Source: Amborella trichopoda (Eukaryota; Streptophyta; Magnoliopsida; Amborellales; Amborellaceae). From it: a stretch of DNA of 64,000 bases. The notes under the pieces are model-generated. The model made no database searches, was not told the DNA's origin, and worked only from the letters and a program-made list of their open reading frames with translations. Below are positions 11,200 through 22,038 of this stretch, piece after piece. The translations under genes and the position numbers were made by a program. The DNA lies in the NCBI RefSeq assembly GCF_000471905.2, contig NW_006495906.1, forward strand, positions 3,439,973-3,503,972. Reading direction: 5' to 3'. Every line of letters starts with the position of its first letter. Position 1 is the stretch's first letter.

Positions 11200-12120
11200 A
11201 GGGAAAAGTGAAGGATCATGAAACTTGAGGACCTTGAGCGTCTGAGGTGTGGCCTATAGCTTCTTTCCCGATCTTAGGCTCATTTACCTCGTGCTGGCTG
11301 GTACTTCCAAGATTTGCACCATGTAGGCGGCCTCTTTGGAATGGGAGCTTGAAGATGGCTCGGTCCTGACTAGGGCTGCCAAGGCATCGGTGACTGTTAG
11401 AAAACCAGCCGCCTGGGCAAGCATCTTTCTTAAGCTCTTCCGAAGACACATGCTGATGTTGGTGACTTCGAGCTCTCTAATTAAAGCGTCGAAGTCTAGG
11501 CATTATCGAGCTGCACCTGTGAAAGAGATAGAAAAGGAGTGAGGAGAAGAAGAAGAAGCACAGTTAGAATGTCCTGGGAAGCTTTTTACATCGTCACCAG
11601 AATTGTACATGTGCAGGAGGTATTTTAGGTCTTGCCCTGGGTCTGACCGTTGAGGGGTGTTTTTAACATCGTCACCCATATTGGACGGGTGCAGGGGGTA
11701 TTTTAGGTCTTGCCCCGGCTCTGACCGTTGGGGGGTGCTTTTAATGCTGTAACCTATATTGGACGAGTCCTAAGAAGTTGATGGCTCAGGGATGTCCACC
11801 TGATCAGAGGAGGGGATAAGGAGAGTTGTGCTTGGGATGAAGTCCCGCAAGGTTGGGAGCAGAGGAAGGGGCCTGAGAAATTCTTCCTCAACTGGTGGCT
11901 AAGGGATATGGCTCCTTCGACAAGTTGACCTGGGTGCTTGTCTCTTTCTAGACCCCTTGAGAGGTGTGTGGTCCATCACGACGGGTTGACGAGTGGTCAT
12001 GGCCTGGCGGACTACCTCACGCTTCAAGGATTTTAGCCTACTTCGCCCATGATAAACTTCTCGTGCTTGAGAAGTTGAGGGCTGATAAGGTTTAGAATAT
12101 CCTCATAGGGGACTTCTAGT
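11200..12120 (-). pseudogene. gag: Element A: gag-protease spacer
   Basis: Degraded minus-strand coding between the gag knuckle modules and the protease. The frame around 11449-11216 and its neighbours preserves a segment (TDALAAL...EPSSSS...EAAYMVQI) that has counterparts in elements B (EACHMIQI) and E (EAYHLVQI), which fixes the alignment between copies. The upstream half contains the in-frame 78-bp repeat listed separately. The function is unknown; such spacers are usually low-complexity and poorly conserved. Confidence 0.55.
11583..11760 (-). repeat. 78-bp in-frame tandem repeat in gag spacer (element A)
   Basis: About 2.3 copies of a 78-bp unit (26 codons); for example TATTTTAGGTCTTGCCC recurs at 11620 and 11698. 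Each unit is two related halves of about 39 bp, one around TTTTAGGTCTTGCC...GACCGTTG and one around TTTTAACATCGTCACC...TTGGACG. In translation the halves give GxDLK... and GDDVKS-type peptides. The same 78-bp spacing occurs in element B (43584/43662), and the same peptide pattern in E (56400-56520) and C (26770-26870). Confidence 0.85.
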
Positions 12121-14013
12121 GGCACTTCCTTTTGGATGGGAGTGGTGACTTGGCAACGTTTGGGGAGGACGGCACAAACTATGTGACCTTTCTACACCTT
12201 TTCCACTATTATAGCTTCGAAGCCAGTGCATTCCCTCAGCTTGTGGCCCCGTACCTAGTGATATGGGCACCAGAGATTCTCGGCACCATGGGCAAGACGC
12301 CTAGGTTGCTTGGAGGGCTTGGGAGTGATGAGACTCTATTGTAGCATTGCCTCGAAGAGGTCCTGTAGAGGGTCGGGCTAAGCACTTTCCTGGGCTTGTG
12401 CCGAGAGGTCTTCTTGTACTGGTGGAGTAGGGACCTGAGGGTGAGTTCCTGGCTTAGCATGAACTTCTTGGCACTGCTGCATCTTTTTTGCAAATATCTT
12501 GTGGAAGCCAGTGCATTCACTCAGGTCGTGGCCTCGTATCAGATGATACAGACACCAGAGGTTTTCAGTTCCTAGAGACAGGAACTTGAGCTGCCTTGTC
12601 GGCTTTGGCGTGATGAGACCTTCTTCGAGCATCATGGAGAATAGTTCATGGAGGACAGTGGGTGCTTCATCATCTTCATGGATTGTCACCACATGAGAGG
12701 CCTCAGTTGCCTCTAATGCTTTCTTTAGCTCCTCGAGCTTTATCTAGCCCTTACTGCCTCGAGGGTATAGCATTCTTGAGTGGGGTGGCCTACTCTCCTG
12801 TGATAGGCGTAATATTTCTCATGGGTTTCTTGTCCAGCCTGCTCTAGGGCTTTGACTTCCGGCAGTTGGATCATGTTTTTCTCCAATAGTAGTCGAAGCA
12901 ACGGAGGAACCCAATCCTTCTCGAAGGGGTACAACTTGTTTTGATTCTGAATCCGGTAGTTGCTTCGATTTAGATATTTTGGAGGTAGGACCTTGTTATA
13001 GGACTGTTTTGTTGCCTGTGCCTTGGTTGTTACTATGCGTTTGGAAAGGTCCTAAGTTTGAGGGGAGGCTTTCTTAGTGTTGGTGATGGTGATAGCTGCA
13101 CTAATAACCCCTTTTTGCTGGTTTCCCCGATTGTTGAAGTGAGAGTTGCCATTGCCCCGACCGTTTCCCAAGCTCGAGGGCTATTGATGCGATCCACCAT
13201 GGTGTTTGGGCAGAATTTCTATATGAACTACCTTAGAGATGAGCTCCGACATGGAGGTTGAATTGGAAGCCTCGACGTGCCGAGTGATCTCAGGCATCAT
13301 GTTCTGTATGCAAGTCTGAACTGCTTTTTCGGTCATGCGAGTGGCATGATAGGTTGCCAACTCTCTCCATCGGGCAATGAACTTGTCCACTGGCTCACCC
13401 AGGTCTTGAGTCAGGGTGAGTAGCTCGATGGTTTCTACATTTCTCTGGACCTCGTAGAAATGCTGATAGAATAACTTCTCGATTTCCCGTCATGTGGGTA
13501 CCGAGATTTGAGGCAGCCAAGCATACCACTAAAAGGCTGGCCCTTTGATATTTTTGACGAACTGACAATGAAGGAGTCTTTCGTCAGTTGCTGTCTCTCA
13601 ACAAGCCACTTAGAAGTGGACGATATGCTACTATAGTGACGTAGTACCATTGAATAGGGGAAGCTTCCCTTTTTGATAGTTTGGGGAAAATGGCTCCTGA
13701 TCAATGTACGAGGGGTACGACTTTGATAAAGCGGCACCCCTTGGATGCCCGGGGCCTTGCTCTTGAGCCTGTGGGTCACCATGGCATTTATGTTAGCTTA
13801 CAAAACCGTGTGCGGAACCGAGCTGTCTTGGGAGGCCGGTGGAGAAACGTGCTTGGGAGCTGTGTCTTCAGCAGGAGGGGAGTCGGTCTCATGGTGAGAA
13901 GATAGGGATCTAGAGGCCTCTAGACGATCAGTCTTCTCGAGCATGGACTGCATCATTACCTCGAATTTGTTCATCTGCTCCTCTTGGGCATCAAATTGGT
14001 CATCGATCACCAT
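12121..14013 (-). pseudogene. gag: Element A: gag (capsid/nucleocapsid region)
   Basis: Reads 14013 to 12121 on the minus strand through several stops and frame changes. The N-terminal part (14013-13798) starts MVIDDQFDAQEEQMNKFEVM, matching the starts in B, C and E. The retrotransposon-gag core (13390-13181: DKFIARWRELATYHATRM...EAVQTCIQNMMPEI) follows. The C-terminal part has three C-x2-x-H-x5-H-x4-C-like modules: YYAYHRRVGHPTQEC near 12830, LWCLYHLIRGHDLSEC near 12550, and LWCPYH.VRGHKLREC near 12270. These resemble zinc knuckles but with a Tyr/His before the first His. The product would form the particle and bind RNA. It is clearly a pseudogene. Confidence 0.75.
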
Positions 14014-15595
14014 GATGTTGATCGTCTCTTCTAGAGGGTCAGAGCTAGGTGGGGTAGTGGACTACCGAGGTTGGCGAGTTGCCCGTGGCAAGTTGGTCAT
14101 GGCTCGACTGGACTTTAGCCTTGTATGCTGACCGTGTAAGAACTTGTTCGGTCTTAGGACCGTGCCTTCTTGGTAGCTCGGTCTTCTCTGTGATGATCAC
14201 CACCGAGCAATTTCCTTTGACCTTTGATCCAGGTTTCGAAAATCGAAGAGCGGAAAAGTGATTATAAGACAAGAGGTTATCAAGGGTGATAACCTATACA
14301 GCCTTAGGGGCCTCCCAAGTTGGGAGCTGCAGGCCTCTTTTCTGCTTGATCTTGAGGCTGCAATAAACTGCATTCAAGAATTGAGCCTGGGATCTGGATT
14401 GCCCTTTCCTTCTTGAACACATGAAGGTCGTGTTTAGCAGTTGTGGCAGAGAGTACGGTCCAGGGATTGAGGGCAATCTGGGTTGTTGCCTTGGAGGTTG
14501 TAGGCTTCTATCCACCTTCAGAACTTTGCCTCGAGTTCCCTGATGGGGTTTGGGTGTATACCTGAGCTGGGGTGGTTGACTCAAGATGGTACTCTTAGGG
14601 AAAACTTTTGAGTACCAGATCTTGAGGTGTTTGCCTCGTGAAGGAAGGGTGACAGGAGAAGGAGCTGGTTCATGACTCCACCTGAGTCAGAATCGGGGAA
14701 GAACCTACAAAGTAGGTTCGTGTTCACCTTCACAGTTAGCTGTCTAGGTGACTTGGGGGTCATCCCAGGCTTGATCAGCTGGTTCGACCTTAGGAGGCAG
14801 AGACCTATGATCTTGTGAATATGAGGGACTAGGTAAGAACCTGTCTCTCACAGAGTGAGGCTGTGTATGTTGAGAGGGAGGACAACATGATGTGCTCGAG
14901 TTTGGCAGGACCGGCGCTGCCCTGAGCTGTGGGATGCAGATGTGTGGTGTGCATAGGGTTTGGCCCGAGAAGGCCTAGCCTTGGACGCGAACTTAGGACA
15001 GTATGAACGTTTCCCCGAGGTGTAGCTCTAGTGGGTGGACAGCGAGCCTCTAGGTGTATGAGAGAGGTGGAGGCCTTCGGGTCTCCGCCTTTGTGCACCG
15101 AGCTTCTAAAAATAGGAGCTCAAGGTGATGAAGGACCATGGGGGATGGCCTTGCGGCAAACCTCAGAAGCGATGGCAACCTACTTTCCATTACAGAAGAG
15201 AGGAGGGAAGCCTTTCGGCGTACCTCAACAATGGGACTGACAAGGGACTTGCTAGTAGCGGGGTGCGTGCTGTGGGCGGTAGGCGTGCTACTAATGAAAG
15301 AGGCCTTAGTGGAAGATCCACCAAGACTAGGAAGTGGGGAGTTAGGGACCTTGGAGTCCCTTCTCACGCCAATCTTGAAAAAGACCAGGGAGCCGGACTG
15401 TGAGTTCTAACTCAAGAGGAGTGTAGGGAATGAGACTTGAGAGCCTCACTTCCCCGAGACAGTCACGAGTATGGGGATGAGGGAATCCCCAACTCAGATA
15501 AACGGGTTGAATAACCAAGATGCCATGAGTGCAGAACGGAAAATAACTGGTGATACCTAATCAAACAAGAGCGAACCGACGAAGGGGTAATAAGT
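14014..15595 (-). other. Element A: untranslated leader with a short ORF
   Basis: The region between primer site and gag on the minus strand. The open frame 15098-14829 (89 codons) includes TRATPRGN and LLGPNP motifs, preceded in frame by VHKGGDPKAST. Counterparts keep the same frame in B (46926-46516) and C (24205-24411). Outside this ORF, 14014-14828 and 15141-15595 show only short, stop-broken frames. The ORF is proline/serine-rich with no recognised domain. Ogre elements, relatives in the Tat clade, carry an extra ORF upstream of gag, so this may be a remnant of such a leader ORF. Confidence 0.45.
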
Positions 15596-15614
15596 TCCCC
15601 AATGGAATCACCAA
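15596..15614 (-). promoter_or_regulatory. Primer binding site of element A (tRNA-Arg type, degenerate)
   Basis: Two bases inside the LTR end, the minus strand reads TTGGTGATTCCATTGGGGA. The intact form in B is TTGGCGACTCCACTAGGGA. This is the tRNA-Arg-type site reported for Ogre/Tat elements. It fixes L3 as A's 5' LTR and the minus-strand polarity of A. Confidence 0.7.
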
Positions 15615-16386
15615 GCTGGTTAGGTGCCTCGATCTCGCCTTCTGGATCTAGTTGATCTGGCGGCACGTATCTCGGGTTTTTAAGGACTCGAGACTTGCGA
15701 TTGCTCTCTCGAGAGCCTTGCTTAAGAATAAGGGCAGGTAGACCAACCGATGAGAGAGGAATTTTATGGTGGGTTCGGGACTTACTCGGGCTGACTCACG
15801 TGGGTGCCCTCTTAGATCACGAAGAAAGCCCCCAATTTTCTTTAGCTTGTTTGGAATCACCTTCGTTGACCTTCGATCACCTTGTTTTCAGCACAACACT
15901 AACATGATTAATTTTCAAGACAAGTGGGCCAAAGGGACCCACCCTTGTCTTAGAGCAATGTACGTTCATATGAGGGGGTGAAGAAGTGCAAGGTTCAAAT
16001 AAAGATAAAAAAGTGAAGAGAACTTGATGAAGGGACGAGACTAGCATGATAGTTGGACACTGACCAACTCAGAGTGGTAGCAAGACTGGCATAGTACTCG
16101 GGGCTAGCACGACGGCAATACTGCTCGAAACTGAGCCGATAGGACTGTCTTAATCCGGTGTGACAGCAAGACGAGCATGGTACTCATAACCTAAATGATG
16201 GCAATACTGCTGGACATCCTAACCACTATAGCAGTGCTAGACTAAGTCTACACTCAGTCAAGTGAAAAGAGAAGAGAATTGAGAGAAGGAGCGAGACGAC
16301 GAAGAGATGGGGTCCTGATGGTCGCTAGGCATCGCCACACACAACCATGGAGTAGCAGTGTCACAGCCCTTGGACAACGCTAGACA

Positions 16387-16873
16387 CTACTGCTCATGGC
16401 TGAAGGGTGGACAGTGAACTACAAGCGGCACTTGGCATCGCCAGTGACAGCACGAGAAGGCAGCATACTCCTTCGTGGGTAGCAATAGTCTCCTGTGAAG
16501 CGCGCAGCGATAGCCCCTTTGGTAGAGGACATGGAAATAGTTCCTTTCGAGGCACACGACGATAGGCGCGGGATGCAAGAAAGAGGCTTGCGGATGGCAA
16601 TAGGCACCAAGCGCATGAAATAAGCTTGCGGACAGCAATAGGTGTTGCCACGACCCTTCACAGGTGGTGATAGGCATCATCGTCTATAGTAGGTTCACAA
16701 CAAGGGCAGACCCCTGCGGGTGGCATTAGGCTTCGCCGTCTGTGCTCCTCTCTGAGGCATCGAGGATACATCTGTGGACGGCGATGAGCAACATCGTCTA
16801 TGAACCTTGCTGGGAGATAAAGATGAACAACAAAAAGGAGAAAGAAGCTCGCGCATGATGCTGCCATTGCCAT
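16387..16873 (-). pseudogene. Open frames inside LTR L3 matching the L4 LTR ORF
   Basis: Frame 16873-16658 starts MAMAASCASFFLLFVVHLYL and frame 16680-16387 ends HCPPFSHEQ. Together they parallel the single 179-codon frame in L4 (start MAMAAPCASFSLLLF, end HCSPSSHEQ), with one frame change between them. The region is built partly from degenerate ~39-bp repeats (GCCTATCGCCGTCTGCGAGC-like), which by itself would keep frames open. Function unknown. Confidence 0.25.
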
Positions 16874-17205
16874 GCATGACCTATGAAATCACAGGAGGGA
16901 CCAAAAGGAAAGAAAGAGGCATGCACAACACTGCCACTACCATTCATGGCCTCTGAGGGAAGCTCAGACGAAGAAGAAGAAATAGAAGAAGAGGGAGAAG
17001 AAGAAAGAGAAGTGGAAAAGAAAAGAAAAGGAAAGAAAAGAGAGAAAGATTTACCTTGAGCTTAAGGGTACCAATCAAAAAGTTTCTCTCTCCTTCCTCT
17101 CTCTCTCTCTCTCTCAAAATGTGATCCAACAGTAAGAAGAAATAGATATTTTACAAAACAAAAGTTCATCTAGCAAAAGGGGTCCTTGTACAATGATAGT
17201 ACGTG

Positions 17206-17215
17206 ATATATATAG
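17206..17215 (-). promoter_or_regulatory. TATA box of LTR L3
   Basis: The minus strand reads CTATATATAT followed by CACGTACTATCATTGTACAA, the same block as in L2, L4 and L7. Confidence 0.55.
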
Positions 17216-18584
17216 AGTTATACCCAAACATGGATGGATTGATCAAAATTAAACCTAATTGCAGGAAATTAAGATTTAAATGAATTAAATAAAATAAGAA
17301 AATATGATACAAAATGACAGATTTGCTCCTTTCCTAACAATTCATGGAATTTCAAAACAGTCCCTACTGCTGCCCTAGAACGTGCGTGATCTTTCATGGA
17401 TGATCCGGGGTTGTTCTTATACCCTTTTGATCGAAAGATGATTGTTTTATTGTAGAGATCGACATGGTGATTGATTTGATACCAACTTCGAGCCATGGAT
17501 CGTCTTTTTACTCTAAGATCATGTGACTTAAAATTTGGATGAATCTTGTAAACTTTGAATCGATATTGTGCTCATTTCTTTATGTTTTTCTGTGATTTCT
17601 TCACTAGATCACACTGAGCATGCCATCACGATCGCGTGGCAACAAATGCAGCTTGATTTCGTGTCCAGAAGAAGATTTCGTAACTTTGGAAATTTTGTCA
17701 GAATCTGGAATTTCGGTGCTGGAATTTATAGTCATTTCATCGGCTTTATGTGAGAAATCCAATTGTTCATCATGTACGGGTTTAGATTAACGGTAGCCCT
17801 GAACCTTACACACATGTTGGAACTGGTCTTGAATCAATCTGACGTGCGAGCACCGTGATTTGGCTGCTCAAGTGAGGCGTGTCGCTGCTAATTTTCTTGC
17901 GACCTTCTTCACGGATCGGTAACTTCTCTCTAGCTTTTCTCTGAGCTCGGGCGCCATCACAGGGTGTGCCGCATATCAAAATGCTCGTCTAGATGAGTGG
18001 AACATGCTCACAAAATTTGAGCACGATCCGACTCAAGATGGATGAGATATGAGCATCGAAAGTCACTACTTGTGACTATCCCTTTAATGGTGATTACTTG
18101 CAAGGTAGCCGCACGGGAAAAGTGTGCGACTGCTCCTATTTTGGTCTTTTGCCTATAATATTTTCTTGGAGTGTCTGTTGAAGCTGAAATTTGACCCCTG
18201 GGGGTTTTCAACTGTGTCGAATCTAATGGCGGTGGTCCCACGACTATTTGATCCTTCCAAAGTTAGATTGTAGTTATAAGGGTCCGTTTTAGGGTGCCAG
18301 AGGCTGATTTTGCCAAAACTATTTCTCAGTATGTACTGCCTTAGGCATGTCAGAATGCCACAAAATTTGGCGAGAGAATTTTTGGAGTCCTTATAAAGAT
18401 CTTAGCCAGTACTAGGGCCATTTTGAGACCATCAAAATTTCCACTGCTTGTCAGGCTTTATTGACCATCCTCTCCCTTTTAATCTGCATCGGGGACCCAA
18501 ATTGCTGTAAAATATCTTCAAACAATGCACAGTGATGATAAGCTCGATAGTATAAGAGCACTTATTGAGAATGCGCATAGAAAT

Positions 18585-18690
18585 AACATGCTCGGTGATG
18601 AAGCACGCATGACGGTAGCATGCTCGGTAATGAAGCACGCATGGCGATAGCAAGCTCGGTGATAAGGAACACACGTGGCAGTGAAGAAGG
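18585..18690. repeat. 32-bp tandem array
   Basis: Three or more copies of a ~32-bp unit around GCTCGGTGATGAAGCACGCAT, degenerating through CGGTGATAAGGAACACACGT toward 18750. Confidence 0.75.
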
Positions 18691-19119
18691 AACACGTGCA
18701 GTGGTAGGGAACACACACAGTGGTGAAAAGAACATGTGTGGCGGTTGAGAGGACGTGCACACGAGAGATGTGTGCGAGTGGTGGCTTGCGAAGGACATCG
18801 GGCTCGGGCTTAAGAGCTGCTGCCCGATCATGGCCTCATGGGAAAAGGCCTTTTAAGGTCTCTTACCCTAAAAAAACTACCGAGGGGTGCTTTTAAAAGT
18901 CCTCACCCTTGTTGGACATGTTGAGGGAAAGTTTAAGGTCTTCCCCCACTTTAGACCGTTGTAGAGGTAGGGGCACGCATGACAAGAAGTGGGATCATGG
19001 GAAATTAAGGAGCATGAGGCTTAAGGGGGCTATGATTGGTGTGACTCAACTGAAAAAATAGTGGTCAGGAGAGTCTTGAGGTGATGGGTAGTAAACGTGC
19101 CCTATCAGGTGTGGGGGTA

Positions 19120-19390
19120 CACAGTGGAGACTGCGGTACGCCTCTTTGGGATATTGGCTTTGTAGAGGCAAGCACATGCCATGCATGCTTTACTTTGAAG
19201 CCTCACAGTTGAAACTGTGGTACACCTCTTTGTGATATGGCTTTGTAGAGGTGATCACATGCCTTGATGGTTACATGCTCTGCTTCGAAGTCACACAACT
19301 AGAACTTTGGTACACCTCTTTGATATAAGGCTTCATAGAAGCGGGCACATTCTTTAGAATCTCACAATTAGAACTGTGGTACGTCTTGAT
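19120..19390. repeat. 70-90-bp tandem array
   Basis: Four degenerate copies beginning CACAGTGGAGACTGCGGTAC, with the recurring phrase GGTACACCTCTTTG and TTTGTAGAGG. The starts at about 19120, 19204, 19294 and 19363 show unit lengths of 84, 90 and 69 bp. Confidence 0.8.
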
Positions 19391-19609
19391 TAGGGAGGAC
19401 ACCTTGAAAGGGTGGTGTCCTTTCACCGGGGCTTATGAAGAGGGATGTAGTAGGGGATTGTAGGATGGTGTCTACAGTAATCCCATGGAGACATGTAGGA
19501 ACAAGAAGTAGTTTATAGTCATTCTAATGGACTATATGTCGTGAAGTTTAACATCTTGCTTCAGAGAAGTAAGAAATTTTTACTCGTGTTGTCCCATAAG
19601 ACAAGGTCA

Positions 19610-19840
19610 GCATGCCCGTCATTCGAGAGGGAGTGCCCCGAAGGGTTTTCACCACATCCCTTTTATTTCAACACTTTTGCCCATAGTACCCTTGTGGATT
19701 TTCACTATGCCCGTCTTTTTTCTTTTTGACATATTTTGCCCATGGTGACCTTTGGGGGTGCACACCATGTCCGTCAATCATATTGTTTTGACATTTTTAC
19801 CCATGACGCCCGTGCTGGTTTTCGTCATGTCTGCCTTCTT
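19610..19840. repeat. ~60-bp tandem array
   Basis: About four degenerate copies around TTTTGCCCATAGTACCCTTG and TTTTCACTATGCCCGTC, separated by T-rich tracts. Related words occur in element B at 36580-36760. Confidence 0.7.
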
Positions 19841-19879
19841 TTTCTTTCTTTTTTTTTTTCTTTGTTTTTTTTGTGAAAG

Positions 19880-20215
19880 CGTGTTTAAGGTCATGCCACT
19901 ATGATCGTCGATTTGGCATGTTTTTAGGGTCATTAGCTGAGACCTGAGGGCATGCTTAAGGTCTTGCCTCCGAGACCATAAGGGTGGTATGTTTTAAGGT
20001 CGCACACCAAGACCTGAGGGAAGGTTCAAGGTCTTTCCTCCGAGACCATAAGAGTAGTGTGTTTTATGATCATACACTAAGACCTGAGGGCAGGTTTAAG
20101 GTCTTGCCTCTGAGACCGTATGTTATGCATTTTATCATAGTGCCACTTGGACGTGTCTTATAATTTAGGGTCATATAGCTTAGACCGTGGCTATGTAGTT
20201 TAGGGGTCTTCTAGC
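19880..20215. repeat. 70-bp tandem array (2 x 35 bp)
   Basis: GACCTGAGGG recurs at 19941, 20011 and 20081, an exact 70-bp period. Each unit is two related ~35-bp halves containing TTTAAGGTC...GACC. The core corresponds to the 35-bp array of element C (51338-51860) read on the opposite strand. Confidence 0.85.
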
Positions 20216-20269
20216 TCAGACCGTAGTGCGGCACTGGCTTTCATGTGGAATTAGACCGCTAGTTCAATT

Positions 20270-20940
20270 TTCCCACTGTCTATGTGATCATGGATGATGT
20301 CTCTAATGGAAATACACTCCTCAGTCTTGTGACCGAGTAACCTATGATATTGGCAATAATTGGGCTCGTCATCTTTCCCAACTTCGTTCGACCTTTTCGG
20401 CGCACGTAGTTAGATCACCCCCTTTTTATAAGAGAATTTCAAGCAACTTGGGGATCATGGACTTTCCAAAGGAATAACTCTTGTGTCGACTTTCTACTGG
20501 GAAATGCTTGATTATGCTCATGGGAATATCGAGTCTTTGATGTCCTTGTGGCAATAAAGTCTGATCAACATAAGCTGGGGGAGGTTTCAAGTAACAATTC
20601 AGCTTTCCTGTCACTGAGGCATCGTATCTTTTTGATTCTTTGGCCACCATGCCTTTTACTAGTCCTCCATTCCCAATCGGAGGAAAAGATGGAGAAGGGA
20701 TTGGCAGTGAGGGAGGTTAGGGTGGGAGTAGTTCATCACTTAATGGGCTTGTTTCGATGTCCGGGAGCGGTGCTTGAAATACGGTAAATAGGGCTTGCTG
20801 ACCTGAAGGGGTACGCTCACGCCTATGAGACTTCAGGTTCGCTTGACACAAGATTTCTATCATTTCATCTTTCGACCTCATCTCGGCCTGTAACTGCCTT
20901 AAGGTGACGTTAACTGCATAATCTCGTCTTTTTAAGCTTC
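20270..20940 (-). pseudogene. gag: Element X: Tat-type gag C-terminal part
   Basis: Minus-strand reading from about 20940 downward gives a helical-looking stretch (RDYAVNVTLRQLQAEMRSKD), a proline-rich segment, then a part containing KLNCYLKPPPAYVDQTLL, and finally the knuckle-like module YCQYHRLLGHKTEECISIRD near 20300. This C-x2-YH-x5-H-x5-C block followed by an IRDIIHDHID helix is typical of Tat gag. Protein identity with A-C is low, so X is a different Tat lineage or a diverged copy. Two or three stops interrupt it. It is joined directly to the 3' tandem arrays with no protease or pol. Confidence 0.6.
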
Positions 20941-20989
20941 TGGTGCTTCGCTCTTTACAATTAAGAGAGAACCTGAACTTCTCATAGGA

Positions 20990-21830
20990 CTATAGGCCTC
21001 CATCATCATCCTTGAGAGGATACATGAGGCATTCATGACATGAGGAGAGCAGACAATTGGCTTTGCAGGGAGTTGTGGCATTCTCAGAGCATGGAGGAGC
21101 CACTTGAACAGAACTTGCATCAAGGGAAGCGAAGCTCGTTTCATCTTGTACTAGGGAGTAGCTTTCCTTGAATGAGAGTGACGAGTTCTCATCAGAGGTA
21201 AGAATGTTCGGGGGGAAACAAGCAAGGGAAGTAGCATCATTAGGACCATCGAGAGTAGACGGTTCTTCATCACGTGCCCAAGATTCTGTGATGAATCCCT
21301 GAAAATACGGAATGAAAGTGGCCAGTGGCAGGGTTCCCTTCTTACTCTGAAGATCGATCTCGACAACGGGTTTCTCAAGCTCTTGCAGTGGCTTAACAAT
21401 ATCAGTTTTCTCTTCAACTTCATCTTGAGGAGCCGGGATGTCAAGGCAAACTTTGAGAGGATGTGATGGATCATTCTTTTGCATTATGGGAAAGGAACCT
21501 GTCTCTTCATGGATCAAACTCTCCACCACAAGGGGGTCATGGCCAGCGCCCTCGGTGGGTTCAGCTTCCATCTCACTTGAGGAACCAGGGCTGCCTCAGA
21601 GCGGTGCCTTCAGGCTCAATAAGAGTATGGGGAAAATTGATTCAGATGCTTGAGCTGCCCCGAGCTCAATCTGCTCGAAGAAGCCATTTCTCTTGGTGCC
21701 TTGACTTGAAATGGGTTCAGATGTCTGATCGGGTGATGGGGTCATTGGTTTAGGATTGATGGGGTCACTGGGGTCAGACTGGCTTTTTGCCCCATTCGTA
21801 GATTCATCTTTTTCCAAGAGTGGCACTTAG
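20990..21830 (-). pseudogene. Element X: hypothetical ORF upstream of gag
   Basis: The open frame 21571-20990 (193 codons) is the longest stop-free low-bias frame in X. It continues upstream in a second frame from 21826 (PSDPINPKPMTPSPDQTSEP). The product is acidic and rich in E, D, P and S, with no transmembrane segment, zinc motif or recognised domain. Being directly upstream of the gag-like part on the same strand, it may be the gag N-terminal region or an extra leader ORF. I do not recognise it. Confidence 0.35.
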
Positions 21831-21918
21831 ATCTTTATAGATAATTGGCTTCATCATGCCTCGAGTAATCGTTTTGGTGTTTGTTCAAAGATATTTTTCA
21901 TCATCATGGGGTCCCTGC

Positions 21919-22038
21919 TCAATAGAAGCCTAGCAAACAATGGAAATCCCGATAGTCTCATAATAACCCGAAAACTGGTCAATAGAAGCCTAGCAAACAA
22001 TGGAAATCCCGATAGTCTCATAATAACCCCAAAACTGG
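21919..22038 (+). repeat. Recent 60-bp tandem duplication in L4
   Basis: Two adjacent 60-bp units (21919-21978 and 21979-22038), starting TCAATAGAAGCCTAGCAAAC, differ at one position (CCCGAAAAC versus CCCCAAAAC). L7 has a single copy at the equivalent place, so the duplication postdates insertion of C. Confidence 0.95.

Larger units (their letters stand above)
15617..18524 (-). mobile_element. L3: Tat-type LTR, complete ends (TG...CA)
   Basis: In minus orientation it starts TGTTTGAAGATATTTTACAG at 18524 and ends GGCACCTAACCA at 15617, about 2.9 kb. It contains the conserved promoter block (17206-17215), a purine-rich tract (16970-17060, 17090-17125) and the block around 16310-16880 that also occurs in L4 and L7. 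It is adjacent to A's primer site on one side and to the tandem-repeat 3' region of X on the other. It could therefore serve both as A's 5' LTR and as X's 3' LTR, the arrangement left by recombination between neighbouring copies. Confidence 0.75.
18525..20265 (-). mobile_element. Element X: 3' internal region made of tandem arrays
   Basis: The sequence adjoins the TG end of L3 and matches, in the same orientation, the 3' region of element B (compare 19560-19900 with 36580-36800: CCCATG/CCGTC words followed by GTGTTTAAGGTCATGCC). It is non-coding. It contains at least four separate tandem arrays, listed below, and at 18840-18970 a copy of the gag-spacer repeat theme. Such hypervariable tandem-repeat 3' regions are known in Tat-clade elements. 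Confidence 0.6.

Noticed and set aside
20990..21571. 193-codon frame as a host gene
   Set aside because: It is directly upstream of and co-oriented with a Tat gag tail, has no domain and a biased acidic composition; kept only as an element ORF of unknown role.
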